From assembly GCA_902562425.1 (NCBI GenBank), contig CACETF010000010.1, positions 37,061 through 101,060 on the forward strand: a stretch of DNA of 64,000 nucleotides, in the 5' to 3' direction. Shown here piece after piece: positions 57,273 through 64,000 of this stretch (position 1 is its first letter; the number at the start of each line of letters is the position of its first letter). The position numbers and the translations under genes were made by a program. Under the pieces are notes generated by a model. It was given only the letters and a program-made list of their open reading frames with translations. It did no database searches and was not told the origin of the DNA. Source of the DNA: Porticoccaceae bacterium (GTDB taxonomy: Bacteria; Pseudomonadota; Gammaproteobacteria; Pseudomonadales; Porticoccaceae).

Positions 57273-58001
57273 ATGGAGGAAAATAGAGTAAATGTTCTTT
57301 GCATGAAATGGGGTACAAAGTATCCTGCGAAATATGTAAATGTGCTATACGCCATGGTGAAACGAAATCTTGCTCGGCCCTTTCGGTTTGTTTGCCTGAC
57401 TGACGACCCCAATGGATTGGTGTCACAGATAAATCATTATCCTCTACCTGAACTTAAAACCAAGTTGAGTGGGCCCGAGCGCGGCTGGAACAAGTTGGGT
57501 GTTTTCTCAAAAAAACTTTACGACCTTAAGGGACAGGTTCTGTGTCTCGACCTAGATTTAATTATCACTGGGCCCATAGATGATTTCTTTGATTATTTTG
57601 GTGACGTTGTAATCATACGGGATTGGTTAAAACACGATGGAACTGGAAATTCCTCCGTTTATCGGTTTGAAATTGGCTCGCATCCGGACATTGTCAGTGA
57701 ATTTGAGGACAAATGTGAACGCATCAAAAAGACCTATCGAAATGAGCAAGAATACCTTTCTGCAAAACTAATTGGCAAAAATGCTCTCTCCTATTGGCCA
57801 GACAGCTGGTGTCGAAGTTTTAAGCGACACTGCATAAAGCCATTTTCACTTATCACTTCGCGAGAAACTGTAGTCCCGCATGATGCAAGATTCATTGTGT
57901 TTCATGGTAAGCCCGATCCACATAACGCGGCCCTTGGAAAAAGCGGAAAATGGTACCGACGATTCGAACCTGCAACATGGATCAAAGATTATTGGTTCTA
58001 A
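57273..58001 (+). CDS. GT8-like glycosyltransferase
   Basis: Probable GT-A-fold glycosyltransferase of 242 residues. It begins with NVLCMKWGTKYPAKYVNVLYAMVKRNL and carries a D-x-D metal/nucleotide-sugar motif in VLCLDLDLIITGPID (about residue 95). PHDARFIVFHGKPDPHN near the C-terminus carries the late His motif of such enzymes. There is no signal peptide or membrane segment, so it acts in the cytoplasm. GGAGGAG lies six bases before the ATG. It stands between the SDR-like gene and a Nudix gene. Donor and acceptor sugars are unknown; a cell-surface glycan role is only a guess. Confidence 0.75.
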   Translation: MEENRVNVLCMKWGTKYPAKYVNVLYAMVKRNLARPFRFVCLTDDPNGLVSQINHYPLPELKTKLSGPERGWNKLGVFSKKLYDLKGQVLCLDLDLIITGPIDDFFDYFGDVVIIRDWLKHDGTGNSSVYRFEIGSHPDIVSEFEDKCERIKKTYRNEQEYLSAKLIGKNALSYWPDSWCRSFKRHCIKPFSLITSRETVVPHDARFIVFHGKPDPHNAALGKSGKWYRRFEPATWIKDYWF

Positions 58002-58013
58002 TTGTGCGCAAAT

Positions 58014-58775
58014 TCACTGCAAATCTCTCACAAGCTTTCCATACCTAAAATGAATAAATGGTCCAGGGACCTCAAAATCCGAATGAGTTGAAATACGTTT
58101 TTCAACCTCTTCAAGAATAATTCTAGTGATATGCGGCAACTGTAAAGACCTGGCCTCATCCAGTGTAAACCAAGAAATGTTTGACAATTCGTCCGTCGAG
58201 TTCTGATTTATTTTTTGCTCAAGGATAAACCGGTCCGAACACATCAAAAAGAAACGAGCATCATACCGACGACTTCGGTATGGGGGAGTTATCGCGCGTG
58301 CTATGTATTGTAACTGATCCAGTCTAGGATTCGCCCCAGAGCTCAAAAACTTTTTCCAGATCGGAGACTGGATACACAACAATTTATCTTCTCTCTTCCC
58401 AACTACTAAACCGGTTTCTTCAAAAGTCTCTCTTATCGCTGCAATGGCCAACGCCCTTGCCCTCGCTGCGCTGCATCCCTTCTTTAACCTTTTTAAAACT
58501 CCTAACTGCAAGCTCGCTTTCGCATGAACCCGACTGTCCGAGCGGTCTACCACCCCACCAGGGAACACAAACTTATTCGGCATAAATTTGTGTCTTGGGG
58601 ATCTCTTACCCATCAACAGCCTAGGTTTGCCTGAATCAGTTCTTACCAAGATTAGCGTGGATGAGTCTCGTGGGCGCACCGCACGGCCAGACGTCCGAAT
58701 TTCGCTACGACTGATGTAAAGGTGAGAATCTTTATTTCTGTCATCAAGAATCTCGCGACTTTTACTCGATACCAT
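58014..58775 (-). CDS. Nudix hydrolase
   Basis: Hydrolase of nucleoside diphosphate-linked compounds. The Nudix box is visible as GGVVDRSDSR...RALAIAAIRETFEETGLVVG, with the Arg-Glu and Glu-Glu metal-binding set (RETFEETG) preserved, but an extra stretch of about 10 residues lies between the leading Gly and REx2EE compared with the standard 23-residue box. Before it is LILVRTDSGKPRLLMGKRS, a typical Nudix strand-loop. Length (253) is on the long side. Similar long Nudix proteins include mammalian NUDT19-type acyl-CoA hydrolases, so a CoA ester substrate is possible, which would fit the nearby beta-oxidation gene. The start is the ATG at 58773-58775. Confidence 0.85.
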   Translation of the reverse strand: MVSSKSREILDDRNKDSHLYISRSEIRTSGRAVRPRDSSTLILVRTDSGKPRLLMGKRSPRHKFMPNKFVFPGGVVDRSDSRVHAKASLQLGVLKRLKKGCSAARARALAIAAIRETFEETGLVVGKREDKLLCIQSPIWKKFLSSGANPRLDQLQYIARAITPPYRSRRYDARFFLMCSDRFILEQKINQNSTDELSNISWFTLDEARSLQLPHITRIILEEVEKRISTHSDFEVPGPFIHFRYGKLVRDLQ

Positions 58776-59230
58776 GCTCTTTGTTTCCGATAAGTCACTA
58801 CAAAGATGTCTTAAAAAAGCTTTTGGAGTCTTTGTTCAAGAATCTATAGTAGTACGTGAAGTAGCAACAGCAAATATCAAAAGGACCAAAAACTTAAAAA
58901 AAAATGTTGTTGTTGGCTTATGTCGGAGACTCACTAAAAACGCTTATTTGATTTTGGACCGATAAATGTAATGATGGTACTCAAATAAATTTTTTCTGCG
59001 GAACGCGATATCTATTAATATAAATTGTAAGAACGATTTAAAAAAAACGTTACGGATTTTGCTAAAGCATAGTTAGTACCAGGTATTTGCCTCACATTTA
59101 TCTAACACATCATTAAATCGGAGAATGATTGATCTTAATCACTAAAATACCAGAAAATATTTATCTAGAGCTCCAAATCAGCCGTATACGGTCTCGGGGA
59201 GTTAGATTGTTAAAAGTTATGGGGATTCGA
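58776..59230. other. AT-rich intergenic region upstream of giant protein 2
   Basis: About 450 bases between the divergent Nudix gene and the giant gene. A 63-codon open frame (58774-58965) is basic and shows no ribosome binding site or family, so I do not call it. The promoter of the giant gene must lie here, but no clear boxes were found. Confidence 0.45.
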
Positions 59231-62200
59231 ATGGTTCAATATTTCGGTAAAACTTTCAGTAAATTCTATGAGTACACACATGGTGCGCTCCTGCTACTTT
59301 TATTTTCAGCACACACTTTTGGTAACGAGTCTGGAAATTTACTCTCTAATGGTGGATTTGATGATGCCTCTGGCTGGACGGTGGTAAGCCAATATGGCAT
59401 CGATGTTGATGGTAACGGAGTAGTTACGATCGAGAATGGCACAGCTACTTTCAGCGAGACTGTTGCTGGTTCCTGGACAAAGCACATGGGTATCTACACG
59501 TCCGTCCAACTTGATCCGGGCATCTATCAGTTCGATATGGATATGGATTATGCCGACATAAACGAGCTTTGGGGTGAGGTCTACATAGGAAAATCAGAAC
59601 CTCAGGCGAATAGTGAGTACAGCGGAGATCAGCAAGTCATTAAGGCTTACAACTCCTGGGACTGCAGTTCCATTATTACATATTCAGGAAAGGCCTCTGA
59701 ATCAGGCTGTGATTCGAGTGCGAATCCAGGGCAGTTTACGATATCGGAATCTGGCGTCTACTACTTACTGTTTCGGTCAGGCGCAAATACCTATGGATCA
59801 AAGGGGGTAATACTTGATAATTGGACACTCTTTAATGTGTCCGATACTTTTGCTCCCATTATTTCTCTCAAAGGTGCTGAAACTGTCTCCGTTTATCTAA
59901 ACAGCATATATACCGATCTTGGAGCAATCACCGATTCCGGAGAAGAAGTTGAGATAGATTCATCTGCAGTCGACACATCAAAAGCAGGGACCTATATTGT
60001 TACTTACAATGCGGCTGACAGCGAAAACAATCAGGCTACACAAATCACTAGGACAGTGAACGTTGAATCGTCTTATTTGGAAAGTGCCAGTCTTCTCACG
60101 AATGGCTCCTTTGATGACTCCACAGGCTGGACGGTCGTAAACCAATATGGGCCTGATGTTGATGGGAATGGTGTGGTTACCATCAATGATGGAAAAGTGA
60201 CGTTTAGTGAAACAGTATCCGGACCATGGAGTAAGCACATGGGTATTTACACCTCAGTGCAATTGGCGTCAGGAATTTACCAATTTGATATGCAGATGGA
60301 CTATGCAGGTATTGAGGAGCTATGGGGCGAAGTTTATGTTGGCAAAGATGAGCCGCAAGCGAACAGTGAATATTTTGGTGACCAAAGGGTGCTCAGAGCC
60401 TATGACACCTCCAGTTGTCCCTCTGTAACAACTTATTCAGGCAAGGCTATTTTGACAGGGTGTGATAGTGCCGCCACTCCGGGCCAATTTGTTATTTCGG
60501 AGCCCGGCACGTACTACCTCCTTTTTCGCACCGGCGCGAATACTTATGGCACGGAAGGGATAATACTCGACGATTGGACAGTCTCAAAAGTAATAGCAGG
60601 AGAGGATAATGTTGCACCAATCATATCTCTTGTAGGTGGAGACAGTATCTCCATCTATCTCAATAGTACTTATGATGATTTGGGAGCGACTTCGGATACA
60701 GGCGAAGAGGTAGTAGTTGACTCATCGGCCGTTGATACTTCCAAGATTGGTAGTTACACAGTAACTTATGACGTAACTGATGCCTCGGATAACGTTGCGA
60801 CTCAAATCACGCGTACAGTTAATGTAATAGAACCTGGAACCGCGGTAGTTGCTGATTTTTCAGAAGCTTTTGGTGGAGCTATTTATGATGCCAGCACCGA
60901 CACTTTTACTTGGCCTGCAAACTCAGAGGGTTGGGCAGGGTTCGCGAATCAAAATACCGCACTATATCCTTTCAGGTTTCCCAACGGTGGTGAACTTACA
61001 TTTACAGGAGCCGTTCCCTCTGGTGGAGGTGGCGTCAGCGTGCGCTTTAAGTTCGAGCGTCTTCCGCATCCAGACGTGGAACCGGCATTCGATACGTCCT
61101 CTGTCACGATAACCGGTGAGGCTGAGTCAAGTTACTCGATTACGATACCGGCTCAAGATGCCGCAAATACGTATAGATCTCTAATTTTTTATCTTAATGA
61201 TCAAAGTTCGGCGGTCGTCATCAAAAATGTTCGTGTAACCTCTGCTGAGGGCGGTAGCGTCACCGAAGACAGCGCCGGAGACGCATCAGATTCGGAAAGC
61301 TCGCGATTTGCTATCTGGATGCCCTTCGACGGAACTACAAAAGACGAGAACACATACATGTGGCCAACTAGTGCTCAGAACTGGGCTGGCTTTGAGAACA
61401 CAAACACATCCATCATACCTATGACATTTGCTGCTGGTGGCTCAGTTTCTTTTACTGGGTCTACCCCATCTGGGGGAGAAGATGTGTCGGTCGGTTTTAC
61501 CTTCGAAAGACAAACATGGCCCAATGCTGATCCTCAGTTTGACTCTGAAAAGGTTACCGTGAGCGGAGAGTCTGAGAAAACCTATACAATTAACATACCG
61601 GCACGCCCATCTGATGAAACATACAGCTCTCTTCTACTAAAAATTTTAGATAGAGATCGATCAGTAATCATTAAGGATGTTCAATTCAATTCAAATGACG
61701 ACCTAGAACTTAATGGCGAAGCCGGCAGTTCAACTGAAGAAGCAGCTCATGTATCAGGGATCGTTTATCACTGGAAAAATCAGACTCTTCTAAATCAAGT
61801 TAGCGTAGGTATTTCGAGCAGTGCCGATTCGACAGTAACACAACAGTCCGTCAGCAATAACCTTGGTGAGTTTGATCTTGCTGTAACTCAGCAAGGAAGC
61901 AATAAGCTCATAGCGACAAAGCCTATTTCTGGCAGTGAATCTGGGAGCGTCATAAGCTCTGCTGATGCCCTTGCTGCTTTGAAAATTGCAGTGGGCATAA
62001 ATCCGAACCAAGATCCAGACGGTCCCGGCCCGTCGACTGTCCCTCCAGTGTCGCCCTACCAATACATAGCAGCCGATATTACCGGTGATGGGAGAGTTAC
62101 ATCAGCAGACGCTCTAGCTATTTTAAAGATGGCGGTAAATCTGGAGACAGCAGAACCTCGGAGGTGGGCGTTTGTAGCCGAAAATTACGATTTCTGGGAC

Positions 62201-64000
62201 GAGTCAGCTAACTCAGGCAGAGGTGGCTTCAAGACGAACTCATCTTCGGTTATCTGGGATTCAGGAGGGGCTAGCTTTACTTTTCCTCAGGAAGATAATG
62301 TAAACATTGTTGGTATTTTGCTAGGCGATGTGAATGGCAGCTGGAGTGCGCCGGACGGGAGCTCTACGTTATCCAATGAACATCTTGTTAATCTCGTTGA
62401 CAATCAGGGAGGGTCACTGGCGCAGTGGGGACTCTCGGATAGCAACAATAGCGAAAGTGGTTCTTCTGATTCAGGTATTGTGAAGATTGAGGCAGAGGAC
62501 TATACAAATACTGATCTCGATGTTGCGAAGGAAACCACGAGCGATGATGGTGCTGGTCAGAATGTTGGGTATATTGATGCTGGAGAAATTTTGGAGTACA
62601 GCTTTAATATTCCGGCCTCTGGCAACTACACTGCGTCGTATCGGGTAGCTAGTAACGGTGGTAGTTTACCGGGTATTCGCTTGCTGATTAACGATATCTG
62701 GGTTGATGAGGTTGCGATACCTAATACTGGTGATTGGCAGGCTTTCCAAACAGTAACCGGTCGTGTTCTAACGCTTCCTGCGGGCACGCATACGGCGAAA
62801 ATTGAGGCGAAGTCTGGTAGATTTAATATCAACTGGTTCAGCTTTACACCGACGACGGATGATGCTGCTGTAGCTCCTTCTGAGCCCGTTATTGAGAATT
62901 CTCTTGTTGCATCTGATTTGGTTGGGTATTGGACCTACACTGCGGGTGGTCCACCATTGGGTGTAGGTCCTGCTGAGGGCAGCTTTGAGTACTTCTTTCT
63001 GGATGAGGCAAATGAGACTACACGTGCGTGTCTCATGGATGATTTGTTTATGTTCGGATCAGATGGTTCGTTCTCTAATATTCTGGGTGAGACAACTTGG
63101 GTAGAGGATTGGCAAGGAGGTAATAATGCCTGTGCGGCTCCGGTATCACCGCATGATGGCAGTACCTCTGCCACCTATGCTTTTGCCGATGCTGCGCCGC
63201 ACAACACTATAACATTGTCTGGGGTTGGAGCCTATCTTGGCTTGCCGAAGCCAAATAACAATGGTGAGCTGTCTAGTCCGACCGCTGCGCCTTCCCAGAT
63301 CACCTATGAGATCTCGGCGAGCACTGCTACCACAATGACGTTACAGATCAACTACTCTGGGGATAACTACTGGACCTATAACTTGAGCAAAACTGCTGCG
63401 CCAGCGGATGTGACTGCGCCCGTGATTACTTTGACAGGGGATGCGACAGTGTCTGTGAATCAGAATGAACCCTACATTGATCCTGGTGCTACTGCAGATT
63501 CTGGAGAGACGGTAGTTGTAGATGCATCAGCTGTCGATACTGCGACGGTTGGCAGCTACATGGTTACCTATAACGTTACTGATGAGGCGGGTAATGCGGC
63601 GACGCAGGTTACGAGAACCGTTAACGTGGTGGCCGTGGCTCAAGAAATCACCATATACGTCAGAGATATCGGTTTCTCATCTCCATATTACTTGTTCAGT
63701 GACACTGCAAATGGGGCTTCAAAAACATTGACCCTGCAAAGAGGGTCCACCTACAAATTTATTGCAGATGGAGTGGGGTCTAATCATCCGTTTAACATTG
63801 GGTCAGGCTGGAGTCAGGCAGATCCGGAAATCATTCTTTCCAGCACTTCTTCATCGGGTCGGGTCGGAGGAGTCGGATCAATTATTACCGGGCAGACGAT
63901 GACGCTTACAGTGCCTCTAGATTATCAAGGCAACTCTATCATCTACTACTGTTATCGCCACCCTTCAATGGTATCAAGTTTTGCGGTAGTTGACCCCTAG
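59231..64000 (+). CDS. Giant secreted carbohydrate-binding protein 2 with C-terminal cupredoxin
   Basis: Extracellular multidomain protein of about 1,589 residues; the TAG stop occupies the last three bases of the window. The frame is open from a TTG at 59129, but the ATG at 59231 has GGGGA six bases upstream and starts a good signal peptide (LLLLLFSAHTFG). By nucleotide: a carbohydrate-binding-like jelly roll (59330-59840), DUF5011/HYR domain (59840-60065), a repeat of both (60085-60600, 60610-60835), two copies of another beta-sandwich (60845-61255, 61300-61700), a VYHW plus dockerin-like module (61750-62350), a CBM6-type module (KIEAEDYTN..GYIDAGE, 62475-62850), an unassigned domain with WTYTAGGPP (62900-63410), a third DUF5011 (63410-63640), and a cupredoxin-like domain with His in SNHPFN and C-x3-H-x2-M in YYCYRHPSM. 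No hydrolase domain was recognised. Confidence 0.85.
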   Translation: MVQYFGKTFSKFYEYTHGALLLLLFSAHTFGNESGNLLSNGGFDDASGWTVVSQYGIDVDGNGVVTIENGTATFSETVAGSWTKHMGIYTSVQLDPGIYQFDMDMDYADINELWGEVYIGKSEPQANSEYSGDQQVIKAYNSWDCSSIITYSGKASESGCDSSANPGQFTISESGVYYLLFRSGANTYGSKGVILDNWTLFNVSDTFAPIISLKGAETVSVYLNSIYTDLGAITDSGEEVEIDSSAVDTSKAGTYIVTYNAADSENNQATQITRTVNVESSYLESASLLTNGSFDDSTGWTVVNQYGPDVDGNGVVTINDGKVTFSETVSGPWSKHMGIYTSVQLASGIYQFDMQMDYAGIEELWGEVYVGKDEPQANSEYFGDQRVLRAYDTSSCPSVTTYSGKAILTGCDSAATPGQFVISEPGTYYLLFRTGANTYGTEGIILDDWTVSKVIAGEDNVAPIISLVGGDSISIYLNSTYDDLGATSDTGEEVVVDSSAVDTSKIGSYTVTYDVTDASDNVATQITRTVNVIEPGTAVVADFSEAFGGAIYDASTDTFTWPANSEGWAGFANQNTALYPFRFPNGGELTFTGAVPSGGGGVSVRFKFERLPHPDVEPAFDTSSVTITGEAESSYSITIPAQDAANTYRSLIFYLNDQSSAVVIKNVRVTSAEGGSVTEDSAGDASDSESSRFAIWMPFDGTTKDENTYMWPTSAQNWAGFENTNTSIIPMTFAAGGSVSFTGSTPSGGEDVSVGFTFERQTWPNADPQFDSEKVTVSGESEKTYTINIPARPSDETYSSLLLKILDRDRSVIIKDVQFNSNDDLELNGEAGSSTEEAAHVSGIVYHWKNQTLLNQVSVGISSSADSTVTQQSVSNNLGEFDLAVTQQGSNKLIATKPISGSESGSVISSADALAALKIAVGINPNQDPDGPGPSTVPPVSPYQYIAADITGDGRVTSADALAILKMAVNLETAEPRRWAFVAENYDFWDESANSGRGGFKTNSSSVIWDSGGASFTFPQEDNVNIVGILLGDVNGSWSAPDGSSTLSNEHLVNLVDNQGGSLAQWGLSDSNNSESGSSDSGIVKIEAEDYTNTDLDVAKETTSDDGAGQNVGYIDAGEILEYSFNIPASGNYTASYRVASNGGSLPGIRLLINDIWVDEVAIPNTGDWQAFQTVTGRVLTLPAGTHTAKIEAKSGRFNINWFSFTPTTDDAAVAPSEPVIENSLVASDLVGYWTYTAGGPPLGVGPAEGSFEYFFLDEANETTRACLMDDLFMFGSDGSFSNILGETTWVEDWQGGNNACAAPVSPHDGSTSATYAFADAAPHNTITLSGVGAYLGLPKPNNNGELSSPTAAPSQITYEISASTATTMTLQINYSGDNYWTYNLSKTAAPADVTAPVITLTGDATVSVNQNEPYIDPGATADSGETVVVDASAVDTATVGSYMVTYNVTDEAGNAATQVTRTVNVVAVAQEITIYVRDIGFSSPYYLFSDTANGASKTLTLQRGSTYKFIADGVGSNHPFNIGSGWSQADPEIILSSTSSSGRVGGVGSIITGQTMTLTVPLDYQGNSIIYYCYRHPSMVSSFAVVDP

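Noticed and set aside
58774..58965. 63-codon basic open frame divergent from the Nudix gene
   Set aside because: Its ATG overlaps the Nudix start codon, no ribosome binding site is visible and no family is recognised.

Overview
The window looks like chromosomal DNA of a marine, polysaccharide-degrading gammaproteobacterium. The evidence is three TonB-dependent receptors, a TRAP uronate transporter, Kdu/Uxu uronate enzymes, S1 sulfatases, two giant calcium-binding secreted proteins, and a gltX/tRNA-Ala(GGC) housekeeping block. This lineage call comes from gene style, not from a marker tree.

Positions 1 to about 49,700 read as one large polysaccharide utilisation locus for a sulfated, probably acylated, uronic-acid-rich glycan. 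From left to right: a sulfatase followed by a TonB receptor cut by the window edge (minus); a medium-chain dehydrogenase (plus); a small NTF2-like protein (minus); a tightly coupled minus operon of GH105, TRAP DctPQM and KduD, then GH2, a beta-helix protein and a PL38-like lyase; a plus arm of DUF4861, KduI, a TonB receptor, a second PL38-like lyase, a NodB-type deacetylase, a sulfatase with a helical C-terminal repeat region, and a second beta-helix protein; a minus unit of TonB receptor, GH2 and carboxylesterase; a PhoD-like phosphatase (plus); a minus catabolic unit of UxuA, UxaC and KdgK; a 2,346-residue secreted multidomain protein; and a third sulfatase.

The inferred pathway is as follows. 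The receptors import oligosaccharides while lyases, sulfatases and esterases trim them. GH105 removes unsaturated uronate, which enters KduI and KduD to give 2-keto-3-deoxygluconate. The GH2 enzymes release glucuronate, which goes through UxaC, a fructuronate reductase and UxuA to the same intermediate, and KdgK phosphorylates it. TRAP DctPQM carries free uronates across the inner membrane. No UxuB, KDPG aldolase, sulfatase-maturing enzyme or transcription factor is visible here, and no fucosidase, rhamnosidase or mannosidase is seen. The exact glycan cannot be fixed from sequence alone.

From about 50,300 rightwards the content is mostly ordinary: an AT-rich cysteine synthase, tRNA-Ala, gltX, a tandem universal stress protein, a fatty-acid beta-oxidation fusion protein, a short-chain dehydrogenase-like protein lacking the catalytic tyrosine, a GT8-like glycosyltransferase and a Nudix hydrolase. 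A second giant secreted protein ends exactly at the last base. It shares a dockerin-like module with the first giant protein and ends in a copper-site-like cupredoxin domain.

Regulatory signals seen by eye include a near-identical 13-bp palindrome just downstream of two predicted promoters (sulfatase/receptor 1 and receptor 2), hairpins between two receptors and their downstream enzymes, and a triple heptamer repeat containing the likely ribosome binding site of uxaC.
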